Origin: Kofleriaceae bacterium
GTDB taxonomy: Bacteria; Myxococcota_A; Polyangia; Haliangiales; Haliangiaceae
Reading direction: 5' to 3'
Assembly: GCA_018057825.1 (NCBI GenBank)
Contig: JAGPCY010000017.1
Span: 112,661-176,660, forward strand
Length of the DNA stretch: 64,000 nt
A model generated the notes under the pieces. It saw nothing but the letters and a program-made list of their open reading frames with translations, ran no database searches and was not told the DNA's origin. Made by a program: the position numbers and the translations under genes. Below are positions 1 to 12,710 of the stretch, piece after piece. Within the stretch, counting starts at the first letter, position 1; each line of letters starts with the position of its first letter.

Positions 1-410
1 CCGACGTGGTCGAGCCGGTCCCCGGCCTCCTCGTCGCGGGCTACGCCGGGGGCTGGTTCCACCCGGTGACCGGCTACTCGCTGCCGATGGCGGCCCGCCT
101 CGCCGAGGCCATCGCCGACGGCCTGGCCACCGACGATCTGCCGGGCGCGGTCGCGGCCGCGGTCGCGGCCCAGCGCGCCCAGCTCGGGTTCGCGACCCGG
201 CTGGTGTGGATGATGTTCCGGTGGTTCCCGGCCGGCGAGCGGCGCGGCGTGCTCGAGCACTTCTACCGCCTGCCCCCCGACACGATCGGTCGCTTCTACG
301 CGCTCACCATGACCCGCGCCGATCGCGCGCGGGTGTTCTTGCGTCGCCCGCCCCGCGGGCTGTCGTGGCGTGCCGTCCTGTCGGGCGGCGCTACTTTGGA
401 GGCCCGATGA
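1..410 (+). CDS. crtY: Lycopene cyclase CrtY, C-terminal part (cut by window edge)
   Basis: The frame is open from the window edge, so only about 135 C-terminal residues are seen. They match the end of CrtY-type lycopene cyclases, FAD-dependent membrane-associated enzymes that turn lycopene into beta-carotene: a glycine-rich stretch followed by FHPVTGYSLPMA, then LEHFYRLP and IGRFYALTMTRADRARVFL, which are typical of the family's C-terminus. The stop overlaps the crtE start as ATGA, so it is translationally coupled and part of the carotenoid operon. The true start is upstream of this window. Confidence 0.9.
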   Translation, partial: DVVEPVPGLLVAGYAGGWFHPVTGYSLPMAARLAEAIADGLATDDLPGAVAAAVAAQRAQLGFATRLVWMMFRWFPAGERRGVLEHFYRLPPDTIGRFYALTMTRADRARVFLRRPPRGLSWRAVLSGGATLEAR

Positions 411-1427
411 GCCAGCTCGCGCCGCGTCCACAACCGCTGCCGCTCCTGGCCGACGCGCTCGATCGCGGCTGGGAGGCGTGCGACCTCGACCCCGGCGTGC
501 CCGCCGCGCTGTGGGCCCAGGCCCTGACCGGTCCCCTCGACGAGTTCGTCCGCCGGCCGGGCAAGGAGCTGCGGACCACGCTGTGCGCCCTGGGCTGGAC
601 CCTGGGCGGCGGCGTCGGGCCGATGCCGACCGCGGTCGCGGTGGTGATCGACGCGCTCCACGCCGGCTCGCTCATCATCGACGATCTCGAGGACGGCGCC
701 GGCGAGCGCCGCGGCGCGCCGGCCTTCCATCAGCTCTACGGCGACGCCCTGGCGATCAACAGCGGCAACTGGCTCTACTTCTGGGCCCTCGAGCAACTCG
801 AGCAGCTCGAGCACCTCGCCGAGCTCGGCTCGTCGCCGACGGCGCAGCTCCACCTGCACCGGCGCGCCCTCGCGACCTTGCGCGTCTGCCACCAGGGTCA
901 GGCCCTCGATCTGCGGGCGCGGGCCAGCGAGGTCGAGCACGGCAAGCTAGCGCCGGTGTGCGCGGCGATCACCCGCGGCAAGACCGCGGCGCTGGCCGGG
1001 TTCGCGATGGAGCTCGCGGCCGCCGCGGCCGGCGCCACCGCCGACGACGCCGCCGCGATCGGCGGCCTGGGCGCGACCACCGGCACCGCGCTCCAGATGC
1101 TCGACGATCTCGGCAGCCTGACCCGCGGCCGTCGGGCCAAGGGCCTCGAGGATCTGCGCGGTCAACGCGTGACCTGGCCGTGGGCCTGGCTGGCCGAGGT
1201 CGCCGACGAGGTCGCCGTGGTCCGGGCCCAGCATCGCCTGCGCGGCCAGCCGAGCGACGACGCCCTCGAGGCCCTGGCCGACGATCTCTACGCCGCGATC
1301 GCGCCGGTCGGCCGGCGCCACATCCGCGGCACCTTCGCGGCCGGCCTCGCCGCCGCCCGCGCTCGCTCCGGCGACCACCCGGCCCTGGCCGGCCTGGCCG
1401 CCCTGTTCGCTCGCATGGAGGACAGCT

Positions 1428-1435
<8 letters not shown>
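407..1435 (+). CDS. crtE: Polyprenyl (geranylgeranyl) diphosphate synthase CrtE
   Basis: A 342-residue trans-isoprenyl diphosphate synthase, expected to extend FPP with IPP to geranylgeranyl diphosphate for carotenoid synthesis. The first Asp-rich motif is intact (DDLED in LIIDDLEDGAGERRG, about residues 92-96), with the following RRG. The second, normally DDxxD, reads DDLGS, so its last Asp is lost; this may alter metal binding or product length. The ATG overlaps the crtY stop by 4 nt, which fixes the start over longer upstream frames. It lies between crtY and crtI in the carotenoid operon. Product chain length is inferred from context, not shown. Confidence 0.88.
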
Positions 1436-3926
<2,491 letters not shown>

Positions 3927-3943
<17 letters not shown>

Positions 3944-4553
3944 CGCCGCCCCGGTCGGGGCGCCGGCCACCCGACCGTCGACGCCGGACCGCTCGACCAA
4001 TCCGTTTCTGGTCTACGTCGGCCGGATCCGCGAGTTCGATCGCACCGACTGGCAGGTCTACATCGTGTGGATCGGCATGATGCTCGGCCTGGTCTTCTCG
4101 ACCGCCGGGTTCCTGGCCTTCGGCCACGCCCACGGCGTGCGGTTCCCGGTCGAGGCGTGGCTGGTGCCGATCGGCGCCGCGATCTTCTCGGTCGCGATCG
4201 CGATCGACACGATCGGCCATCGCACGATCTACAAGGAGGCGCTCAAGGGCGGCGAGGCGCTGATCCACCAGATCACGATCGTCAACGGCGTCGCGAGCTG
4301 CGTGCTCCTGGTCCTGGCCTACGCCCACCGCGGCGCGGTCATCCCGGCCATGGTCACGACCGGCCTGTCGTTCATGTTCAGCGTCTTCGACGAGGGCTTC
4401 CACTGGAAGCGCTACACCTCGTCCCAGGCCGACCCGGTCGAGATGTGGTCCCACGTCGGGATCTTCCTCGGCCACGGCATCATGATGGTCGGCTGGTGGT
4501 GGTTCTGGGCCCTCGGCTATCCGGGCGTGGCCGCGACCCTGGGCGCGCTGTGA
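3927..4553 (+). CDS. Carotenoid-operon integral membrane protein, unknown function
   Basis: A 208-residue protein with about five hydrophobic helices and no family I can name. It has several His and acidic residues near helix ends (GHAHG, DTIGHR, ALIHQ, FDEGFHWKRY, WSHVGIFLGHG), which could bind a metal, but the His-box spacing of known carotenoid hydroxylases or ketolases is not reproduced. The ATG lies within the end of crtB (17 nt overlap) and the stop overlaps the next GTG, so it is co-translated with carotenoid enzymes. A carotenoid-modifying or membrane-organising role is inference from position only. Confidence 0.75.
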
Positions 4554-5674
4554 TCACCGCGCTGGCGATCGCGATCGTGGCCCTGGCGCCGGTCGGCGTG
4601 GTGGTCTGGCGCTGGCGGCTGGCCCAGGTCGCCCGCCTGGCGCCATGTCCAGCCAAGGCGCCGAACGCGCGGGTGTCGATCGTGATCCCGGCCCGCGACG
4701 AGGCCCACAACCTGCCGCGGCTCCTGGCGTCGATCGCCCGCCTCGGGGTCCGGCCCCACGAGGTCATCGTCGTCGACGATCACTCGACCGACGGCACCGG
4801 CGACCTGGCGCGCGCGGCCGGCGCGATCGTCGTGACGCCGGCGCCGCTGCCACCCGGCTGGCTCGGCAAGTCGTGGGCGTGTGCCGCCGGCGCCGCCCGC
4901 GCCACCGGCGATCACCTGTTGTTCACCGACGCCGACACCGAGCATGGACCGGCCTCGCTCGAGCTGGCCCTGGCCCGCGCCACCGAGGCCGAGCTGGTGT
5001 CGATCATCCCGACCCACCGCATCGAGGCCGGGTGGGAGCGGCTGCAAGGCGGGTTTCAGCTCATGCTCCTGGTCGCCGGCCGCGCCGGCGCCACCGCGAC
5101 CCGCGGCGCGCGCCGCTACAGCATCGGCCAGTACCTCCTGTTCACCCGCGAGGCCTACCAGCGCCTCGGGGGCCACGCCGCGGTGGCCGGCCAGATCGCC
5201 GAGGATCTCCACCTGGCGGCCAAGGTCGTCGACGGAGGCGGTCGCTTCGCGCTGCTCCACGCCCCCGGCGCGCTCGGCGTGCGCATGTACCCCGAGGGGC
5301 TGGGCGCGTTCTTGCGCGGCTGGCGGCGCAGCTTCCGCGCCGGGATGGCGGCGGCCGGCGGCGGCGGCGCGGCCGAGATGATCGCGGTGGTGGCCTGGCT
5401 CCTCGGCGTGCCCCTGGGCCTGGCGCTGGCGGCCGCGGCCGGCAGCGCGACCTGGCTGGCGATCGCCGGCGCGGCCTACCTCGCGACCGCGGCGATGCTG
5501 GCTCGCGATCAACGCGCGGTCGCGCGCGTGCCGTGGTGGAGCGCGCTGGCCTTCCCGCTGCCGGTCCTCGCCTTCATCGCGGTCAGCGCCGCGGCCGGCC
5601 TCGATCACCTGCGCGGCGCGCCGGTGCGGTGGCGCGGCCGCACGGTGGCGCTGCCGACCGGGAGCGAGCCATGA
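4550..5674 (+). CDS. Family 2 glycosyltransferase, CrtQ/HpnB-like
   Basis: A 374-residue membrane-bound GT2 enzyme. One N-terminal helix precedes a GT-A fold: VSIVIPARDEAHNLPRLL, EVIVVDDHSTDGTGDLA, LPPGWLGKSWACAAGA, and the metal-binding DADTE (about residue 130). Several C-terminal helices follow. This architecture fits diaponeurosporenoate glucosyltransferase (CrtQ) and hopene-associated HpnB. In a carotenoid operon it probably glycosylates a carotenoid or carotenoid acid, which is inferred. The GTG start overlaps the previous stop (GTGA) and the stop overlaps the methyltransferase ATG, so expression is coupled. Confidence 0.82.
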   Translation: MITALAIAIVALAPVGVVVWRWRLAQVARLAPCPAKAPNARVSIVIPARDEAHNLPRLLASIARLGVRPHEVIVVDDHSTDGTGDLARAAGAIVVTPAPLPPGWLGKSWACAAGAARATGDHLLFTDADTEHGPASLELALARATEAELVSIIPTHRIEAGWERLQGGFQLMLLVAGRAGATATRGARRYSIGQYLLFTREAYQRLGGHAAVAGQIAEDLHLAAKVVDGGGRFALLHAPGALGVRMYPEGLGAFLRGWRRSFRAGMAAAGGGGAAEMIAVVAWLLGVPLGLALAAAAGSATWLAIAGAAYLATAAMLARDQRAVARVPWWSALAFPLPVLAFIAVSAAAGLDHLRGAPVRWRGRTVALPTGSEP

Positions 5675-6375
5675 CCGCGACCACCGCCCTGGCGCCGCCG
5701 GCGCCGCGCTGGTGGCAGCTCCTCTACAGCCCGCGAGCCTGGCGCGCGCGCATGGCCGCCACCAAGGCCGGCTTCGAGGCCGAGCACCTGGCGTGGAACT
5801 ACGGCGCGGTCGCGCCCCACGTCGCGCCGGGCGCCCGCGTCCTCGATCTCGGCGCCTGGGACTGTCGACTCCTGGCCGCGCTGCGCGATCGCCTGGGCGC
5901 GCGCGTGGTCGGGGCCGACGTGGTCGACAAGAACGCGACCGACGTCGAGCTGCGCCTGCTCGCCGACGGCCGGGTGCCGACCGCACCCGACGAGCGCTTC
6001 GACGTGGTGCTCCTGCTCTACGTCCTCCACCACGCCGCCGACGATCGCGCGGTCCTGGCCGAGGCCCGACGGCTCCTGGCGCCGGGCGGCGTGATCGTGG
6101 TCGGCGAGGATCGCGCCGACTCCTGGCGGGCGCGGCTGCGCACCAAGGCCTTCCACGTCTGGCTCCTGATCTTCACGTTCATGGGCTGGCGCGGTCAGTT
6201 CCGCACCCCGGCCGGCTGGCGGACCCGCTTCGCCGAGGCCGGGCTGGCCGTGCGCGAGCACCGCGCCCTGGGCGCGACCCGCTGGTGGTTCCCCGAGAAC
6301 GAGCTCTACGTCCTGGCCAAGGCCACGCCTGTCCGCTCGACCGGACAGGTGTCGGGCGCGGCAGACGGCGCCTGA
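5671..6375 (+). CDS. Class I SAM-dependent methyltransferase
   Basis: A 234-residue methyltransferase with motif I VLDLGAWDCRLL (about residues 57-68; the usual GxGxG is altered), motif II VVGADVVD, and FDVVLLLYVLHHA followed by LLAPGGVIVVGED. The ATG overlaps the glycosyltransferase stop. It is the last gene of the carotenoid operon, so the substrate may be a carotenoid or its sugar; this is inference. The last residues of the protein are encoded by a dispersed palindrome (6328-6349), so the C-terminal tail is probably not structurally important. Confidence 0.8.
   Translation: MTATTALAPPAPRWWQLLYSPRAWRARMAATKAGFEAEHLAWNYGAVAPHVAPGARVLDLGAWDCRLLAALRDRLGARVVGADVVDKNATDVELRLLADGRVPTAPDERFDVVLLLYVLHHAADDRAVLAEARRLLAPGGVIVVGEDRADSWRARLRTKAFHVWLLIFTFMGWRGQFRTPAGWRTRFAEAGLAVREHRALGATRWWFPENELYVLAKATPVRSTGQVSGAADGA
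6328..6349. promoter_or_regulatory. Palindrome shared with 13261-13284 (candidate activator site)
   Basis: Near-perfect 22-nt inverted repeat, arms CCTGTCCG and CGGACAGG around a TCGA-containing centre, one mismatched pair. It overlaps the end of the methyltransferase gene and is centred about 95 nt before the predicted start of transcription of the 6436 gene. A second copy lies at 13261. There is no U-tract, so an intrinsic terminator is less likely than a protein-binding site, but both are possible. Confidence 0.5.
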
Positions 6376-6408
6376 CGCGCAACCGCAAGGACGGCGCGGC
6401 CGAGGCGC

Positions 6409-6422
6409 GGCACGCCCGGTGC
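6409..6422 (+). promoter_or_regulatory. Sigma-54-like -24/-12 promoter of the 6436 gene
   Basis: GGCACGCCCGGTGC has the -24 GG and -12 GC dinucleotides separated by exactly 10 nt, with the consensus-like GGCACG half. The -12 half is GTGC rather than TTGC. The final C is 14 nt before the ATG, so transcription would begin about 2 nt before the start codon. Confidence 0.5.
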
Positions 6423-6435
6423 AATCGGCTGGGGC

Positions 6436-7671
6436 ATGCGCCTCCGTGCCGTGTCGCTCCTCCTCACGCTCACCGCCGCTTGCAGCGGTGACTCCAACCC
6501 GCCCCCGCCGCCGCCCGGACCGGTCTACTACGGCCAGGTCGATCGGATCCTCGCCGACAACTGCGTCGAGTGTCACTCGGCCGACCCCGATCGCCTGGCG
6601 CCGTTTCCGCTCGCGACCTACGACGACGCGGCCGCCGCCGCCGAGACCGCGCCGATCGCCTTCGCGGTCATGACCCGGCAGATGCCGCCCTACTACGCCG
6701 ACGACTCGGGGAGCTGCCAGTCGTTCACCGGCAACAAGTGGCTGACCGACGACGAGATCGACACGCTGGTGACCTGGGCCAACGGCGATCGCGCCGCCGG
6801 CGATCCCGCCGACGCCTCGCCACCGCCCAACCCCGGGCCGACCCTGCCGCGGGTCGACGCCCGGTTCGATCTCGGCCTCGACTACCTCCCCGACGCGACG
6901 CTCGACGACGACTACCGCTGCTTCGTGGTCGATCCCGGCGTGACCGCCGAGAGCTTCTTGACCGCGTTCCAGGTCAGCCCCGGCAACCCGACCGTGGTCC
7001 ACCACGTGATCGTCTACGCCTTGCCCGACCCCGCCGCCGAGGCGGCCGCGGCCGCTCTCGACGACGCCGCCCCCGGCGCCGGCTACCCGTGCGTCGGCGG
7101 TCCGACGGTGGCCGCGGCGTCGTTTCTCGCCGGCTGGGTGCCGGGCAATCGCGCCGTCTTGTTCCCCGCCGACACCGGGATCCGGGTCCGCGCCGGCCGC
7201 AAGATGATCGTGCAGATGCACTACAACCTGGCCGGCTCCGACGGGGGCACCGATCGCACCGCGGTCGAGTTCACCCTGGCCGACAGCGTCGCCGACGAGG
7301 CCCGCATCGCCCCGGTGCGCGCCCCGGTCAACCTGCCGCCCGGCCAGCTCGAGGTCGCCACGGTCGGGTCCCTGACCTTGCCGACCGCGGCCACCGGGCG
7401 GCTGTGGGGCGCGGTGATGCACATGCACCAGCGCGGCGTCAGCGGCGGGCTGCGCCTGCGCGGCTCGAGCGAGGCCTGCCTGCTCGACCTCGTGACCTGG
7501 AACTTCCACTGGCAGCACTTCTACTGGTACGCGGCGCCGCTGCCGGTGCGCGGCGGCGACCGCCTCGAGATCACCTGTCGCTACGACACCAGCGACGACA
7601 CCGCGCCGGTCACCTGGGGCGAGAGCACCGAGGACGAGATGTGCATCAGCTACGTGTACCTGTCGACCTGA
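6436..7671 (+). CDS. Lipoprotein: copper type II monooxygenase-like (PHM-like) with a c-heme motif
   Basis: A 411-residue exported lipoprotein (signal peptide, lipobox LTAAC, Cys16). A heme motif CVECH lies at 43-47 in a short cytochrome-like domain. The rest resembles peptidylglycine alpha-hydroxylating (ascorbate-dependent, type II copper) monooxygenases: all expected copper ligands are visible as HH in VVHHVIVY (189-190), MHYNL (His262), HxH in MHMHQRG (329, 331) and Met402 in EDEMC. So both copper sites look intact, and the heme may deliver electrons. Substrate unknown. It begins after a sigma-54-like promoter and palindrome, and is followed 47 nt later by a sigma-54 activator gene. Confidence 0.8.
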   Translation: MRLRAVSLLLTLTAACSGDSNPPPPPPGPVYYGQVDRILADNCVECHSADPDRLAPFPLATYDDAAAAAETAPIAFAVMTRQMPPYYADDSGSCQSFTGNKWLTDDEIDTLVTWANGDRAAGDPADASPPPNPGPTLPRVDARFDLGLDYLPDATLDDDYRCFVVDPGVTAESFLTAFQVSPGNPTVVHHVIVYALPDPAAEAAAAALDDAAPGAGYPCVGGPTVAAASFLAGWVPGNRAVLFPADTGIRVRAGRKMIVQMHYNLAGSDGGTDRTAVEFTLADSVADEARIAPVRAPVNLPPGQLEVATVGSLTLPTAATGRLWGAVMHMHQRGVSGGLRLRGSSEACLLDLVTWNFHWQHFYWYAAPLPVRGGDRLEITCRYDTSDDTAPVTWGESTEDEMCISYVYLST

Positions 7672-7706
7672 CCGCCATCGCGGCGGACGGACCGAGCGCG
7701 ACCGGT

Positions 7707-7712
7707 TACGCT
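7707..7712 (+). promoter_or_regulatory. -10 box (TACGCT) predicting a leaderless transcript
   Basis: TACGCT fits TANNNT and ends 6 nt before the GTG of the FHA activator, so the message would begin at or next to the start codon. No Shine-Dalgarno sequence precedes this GTG, in keeping with that reading. Confidence 0.5.
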
Positions 7713-7718
7713 CACGCC

Positions 7719-9011
<1,293 letters not shown>

Positions 9012-9022
9012 CGGGGACGGGG

Positions 9023-9308
<286 letters not shown>

Positions 9309-9309
9309 A

Positions 9310-9927
9310 CTAGAATGGACCGTTGGCGCAGGCCACGACCTCGCGCTCGCAGCGGGCCGACAGCGTGTCGAGGGAGAGCTGGACCTCGTCGACCAGATCG
9401 AGCTGGACCGGGCAGCTATAGGCGCAGCCGACCAGCGCGTCGGACGCGAAGGGGCCGCCGGCGGTGAGCGCCTCGCATGGCTCGGTGGTGGCCACGGCGC
9501 GGACCACCACCGGCGCGGACGGCGCGTCGCTGACGATCGGCGGCCCGGCCGCGAGCTGGGCGTAGAGGTCCCCGACCAGGGCCGGCAGGTTCCTCGGATC
9601 GGCCGCGACGTCGAGGCCGAAGCAATAGCGCCCGCCGGCCGGCGTGATCGGCGCGCAGGTGTGGGTCTCGCACCACGCGAGCAGCTCCTCGCCGCGGCAG
9701 CCCGGCACGCCGCCGAGGTCGATCAGCTCGACCACCAGGTTGAAGCGGAGCCGGCCGTCGGCGAACCCGCGCGCGGCCAGCGGCACACCGCCGTCGTCCT
9801 CGCACAGGAAGCCGCGGGTCAGGGTCTCCTCGTCGGGGCCGAGCAAGAGTCGCACGCGATGGTCGCGCTGGCAGGCGACCGCGAATAGCGCGCTCGCCGC
9901 GAGCGCGGCGCGTCGGAGCGTCACCAT
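9310..9927 (-). CDS. Cysteine-rich lipoprotein, unknown function
   Basis: A 205-residue predicted lipoprotein: signal peptide MVTLRRAALAASALFAVAC with lipobox AVAC, then a secreted domain with about ten Cys residues (for example FLCEDDGG, WCETHTCAP, GCAYSCPVQLD), probably disulfide-bonded. No known domain recognised. The ATG overlaps the end of the upstream gene (9921-11015) by 7 nt, so the two form a coupled pair encoding exported proteins. The stop abuts hexamer array A. Confidence 0.75.
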   Translation of the reverse strand: MVTLRRAALAASALFAVACQRDHRVRLLLGPDEETLTRGFLCEDDGGVPLAARGFADGRLRFNLVVELIDLGGVPGCRGEELLAWCETHTCAPITPAGGRYCFGLDVAADPRNLPALVGDLYAQLAAGPPIVSDAPSAPVVVRAVATTEPCEALTAGGPFASDALVGCAYSCPVQLDLVDEVQLSLDTLSARCEREVVACANGPF

Positions 9928-11015
9928 CGGAAGCCCACCTCGGTGCGGACGTCCGGCTCGAGGACGATCGCGGCGGTGATCGCCGCCGCGGCGGCCGCGG
10001 CCACGCCGAGCGCGCCCCAGAACCGCGGCCGACGCCACAGCGGCGGCGCCGGCACGAGCCCGCCGCGAGTGGTGAGATCGTGGACCAAGGCGGCGACCTC
10101 GCCGGGCGCCCGGGCGCCGCGCGCCTTGACCAGCCCGTCGACGACCAGGGCGCCGCGCAGCCGCTCGCCGGCGCCGAGGTACAAGAGGCGGCGCACGCCC
10201 GCGCCCTGCGCGAGGAGCGCCAGGCCGGCGGCGTCGTCGAGGGGCAGGCCGCGCCCGGCGCGCGCGCGCCACTGCGCCAGGGCCAGGGCCGGGGCTGCGG
10301 GCGCCTGGGGGATCGTCACCGGCCCCGCGACCGGCACCCGGATCACCCGCCACGCCGGCGCCGCGCCGTCGGCGGTCACCGCGACGACGTGGTCCCCGGG
10401 CGCCAGCGCGACGGTGCACGGCAGGGCGCACTCCGCCGGACGGCCGTCGATGGTGAGGCGGGCGCCGGCCCGGCCGTCGACCTCGACCGTCAGCCGGGCG
10501 GCGGCGCCGGCGCGATCGAGCGCCGCGACCAGGATGGCCTCGACGTCGGGGGTCACCGCGCCGGCGTCGTCGGGCAAGGCCAAGCCGAACCCGGCCAGCG
10601 CCGCGGCGTGGTCGGCGGCCTCCGCGGGCGCCAGCCGTCCGAACGCGCACGCGGTCCGCCACACCAGGACCCGGGCCGCCAGCTCGCGGGCCCCCGCGGC
10701 GAGCAGCTCCGGTACCTCGACCTCGCGCAGCGCCGCGGTGCAGGTCTCGAAGTCGCCGCGCTCGAGGTAGGCGGCGCGCGCCGTCGCCACCGCCAGCACC
10801 GCCGACGACGGCGGCGGCGCGGACGGCGCCACCGGCAGCGCGACCGGCGCCAGCGCGAGGCCGTCGAGGTCGACGGTCGCCGCGGCCGCCAGGGTCCGGT
10901 CGCGAGCGACCGCGGTCCCGGTCACGACCACGCCGACGCCGAGGCGCGGTCGCGGCGGCGCGGTGGCGCACGCGGCGGTGACCGCGACGACGACCAACGC
11001 GGCCCGCGGCGGCAT
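9921..11015 (-). CDS. Lipoprotein with PEGA-like domain
   Basis: A 364-residue Ala-rich exported protein. Starting at MPPRAALVVVAVTAAC gives a compact signal peptide with lipobox TAAC; an alternative ATG six codons upstream (11033) is possible, but a -10 box (TAGCAT) 8 nt before 11015 favours the shorter form. Around residues 175-205 a segment (LTIDGRPAECALPCTVALAPGD) looks like a PEGA repeat, a small beta domain common in bacterial surface proteins. A hydrophobic helix lies near the C-terminus. It is divergent from a Ser/Thr kinase that also ends in a PEGA-like domain, suggesting a shared envelope-sensing role. Confidence 0.7.
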   Translation of the reverse strand: MPPRAALVVVAVTAACATAPPRPRLGVGVVVTGTAVARDRTLAAAATVDLDGLALAPVALPVAPSAPPPSSAVLAVATARAAYLERGDFETCTAALREVEVPELLAAGARELAARVLVWRTACAFGRLAPAEAADHAAALAGFGLALPDDAGAVTPDVEAILVAALDRAGAAARLTVEVDGRAGARLTIDGRPAECALPCTVALAPGDHVVAVTADGAAPAWRVIRVPVAGPVTIPQAPAAPALALAQWRARAGRGLPLDDAAGLALLAQGAGVRRLLYLGAGERLRGALVVDGLVKARGARAPGEVAALVHDLTTRGGLVPAPPLWRRPRFWGALGVAAAAAAAITAAIVLEPDVRTEVGFRW

Positions 11016-11023
11016 CGCGCTCG

Positions 11024-11033
11024 ATGCTACCAT
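11024..11033. promoter_or_regulatory. Overlapping divergent -10 boxes
   Basis: The decamer contains TACCAT on the plus strand (11028-11033; 11 nt before the kinase ATG) and TAGCAT on the minus strand (11024-11029; 8 nt before the lipoprotein ATG). The two boxes share two bases, so polymerase could serve only one gene at a time. Confidence 0.4.
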
Positions 11034-11044
11034 CGCCGCTCCGC

Positions 11045-12697
11045 ATGCACGGCGCCGTCACGCCTGGAGACCGCCGCTACCAGATGGTCCGGCGCCTGGG
11101 CGCCGGCGGGATGGCCGAGGTCTACGAGGCGGTGATGATCGGCGCCCACGGCTTCACCCGCCGCGTCGCGGTCAAGCAGATCGCCGCCGAGCTGGCGCTG
11201 ATCCCGGGGTTGATCGACCAGTTCCTCGACGAGGCCCGCCTGGCGGCCCGGCTCCATCACGCCGGCATCGTCGGGGTGCTCGACTACGGCGTCGTCGACG
11301 GGCGGCCGTTCCAGGTGCTGGAGTTCGTCGACGGCGTCAACGCCTCGGAGCTGCGCGGCCGCGCCGGCGGTCGGCTCCCGGTCGAGATCGCGTTGATCAT
11401 CGCCGCCGACGTCGCCCACGCCCTCGACCACGCCCACCGCGCCACCGACGGCGGCCGCCACCTCGGCCTGGTCCACCGCGACGTCAAGCCGGGCAACCTG
11501 CTGGTGTCGTGGGACGGCGACGTCAAGCTGTCGGACTTCGGCATCGCCTGGGCCCACGACCGCGCGGCCCCGACCGAGACCGGGGTGGTCCGCGGCACCG
11601 TGCCGTTCATGGCCCCGGAGCAACGCCTGCGCGGCGCCCTCGACGGTCGGACCGACGTCTACGGCCTGGGCTGCGCGCTCCACGTCCTGCTCGCCGGCGC
11701 CAGCCCGGTCGAGGCGCCGGCGGCCATCGCCGCCAGCCTGCTCGGCGAGCCGCCGACGATCGCCCCCGAGGTCCCGGCCGACCTGGCCGCGGTGATCGCT
11801 CGGGCCTGCGCGCCGCGGCCCGACGATCGCTTCGCCACCGCCGGCGATCTGGCCGACGCGCTCGGTCGACTCCTGGCCCAGCGCCTCGACCGCGACGCCC
11901 GCGGTCACCTGCGCGGTTTCCTCGCCACCCTGCGGCCGACCCGCCGCCGCCCGGGCCTCCTCGATCAGCTCCTCGGCGTGGAGCTGGTGCCGGCCGAGGA
12001 CGACCCGGCAGGTCGGCCCGACGGTCCGCCGACGTTTCGCCTGCGGCCAACGTCCCCCGACCCGGCCACCGCGCCGCTGCCCCCGCCACCGCCGCCGCCG
12101 ACCCAGGACGCCGGCCCGGCTCCCGCCGACGACATCCCGCGGCCGGCGCCCCGACCGCGTCGACGCTGGCTGGCGGTCGCCACGCTCGGCGCGCTCGCCA
12201 GCGGGGGCACCCTCGCGGTCCGAGCGCTCGGCGACCGTTCGGCCCCGGCCACCGCCGCCGTCGGCCCCGGCCTCGACGCTGCGGTCGCCCCGGGCCAGCG
12301 CGCCGCCCCCGCCGTCGACGCCGCCGTCGACGCCGCCCCGCTCGACGACGCCGCCCCGGATGCGGCCGGCCCCACCGTCGACGCCGGGGTCGGCGACGCG
12401 GTGGCGCGGCCAGTGCGCCCGACGACGCCGCGCCCCCCGCTCGACGCCGGCGTCCGGCCCGCCGACGGCCCTGCCACCGCCGAACGCGGCTGGCTTCAGG
12501 TCGCCGGCCCGGGGCTGGCCCGGGCCCGGGTCGTCATCGACGGCGTGGCCCGCGGCTACGCCCCCAACCCGATCGAGGTGCCGGTCGGTCGCCATCAGGT
12601 CGTGCTCGAGCGCGACGACGGCACGACCGTCGGGCCGTTCGCGATCGAGGTCACGCCGTTCCATACCCGGACCCGACCGCTGCGACCGTCGCTGTAG
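11045..12697 (+). CDS. Transmembrane Ser/Thr protein kinase with C-terminal PEGA-like domain
   Basis: A 550-residue Hanks-type kinase. The kinase domain occupies about residues 11-280: glycine loop GAGGMAEV (19-26), catalytic Lys in VAVKQI (Lys44), HRDVKPGN (144-151), DFG (164-166) and APEQR. A Pro-rich linker leads to one membrane helix (WLAVATLGALASGGTLAV), then an Asp/Ala-rich stalk and a C-terminal PEGA-like domain (ARVVIDGVARGYAPNPIEV) on the outside. So it probably senses the envelope and phosphorylates cytoplasmic proteins; the FHA activator at 7719 is a plausible partner (inference). ATG 11045 chosen; 11024 is an in-frame alternative. Confidence 0.9.
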   Translation: MHGAVTPGDRRYQMVRRLGAGGMAEVYEAVMIGAHGFTRRVAVKQIAAELALIPGLIDQFLDEARLAARLHHAGIVGVLDYGVVDGRPFQVLEFVDGVNASELRGRAGGRLPVEIALIIAADVAHALDHAHRATDGGRHLGLVHRDVKPGNLLVSWDGDVKLSDFGIAWAHDRAAPTETGVVRGTVPFMAPEQRLRGALDGRTDVYGLGCALHVLLAGASPVEAPAAIAASLLGEPPTIAPEVPADLAAVIARACAPRPDDRFATAGDLADALGRLLAQRLDRDARGHLRGFLATLRPTRRRPGLLDQLLGVELVPAEDDPAGRPDGPPTFRLRPTSPDPATAPLPPPPPPPTQDAGPAPADDIPRPAPRPRRRWLAVATLGALASGGTLAVRALGDRSAPATAAVGPGLDAAVAPGQRAAPAVDAAVDAAPLDDAAPDAAGPTVDAGVGDAVARPVRPTTPRPPLDAGVRPADGPATAERGWLQVAGPGLARARVVIDGVARGYAPNPIEVPVGRHQVVLERDDGTTVGPFAIEVTPFHTRTRPLRPSL

Positions 12698-12710
12698 CCG
12701 CTCACGCCGC

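Noticed and set aside
6328..6349. Palindrome as an intrinsic terminator of the carotenoid operon
   Set aside because: No T-run follows, part of it is coding, and the second copy lies between divergent promoters where a terminator would not be expected. Not excluded.
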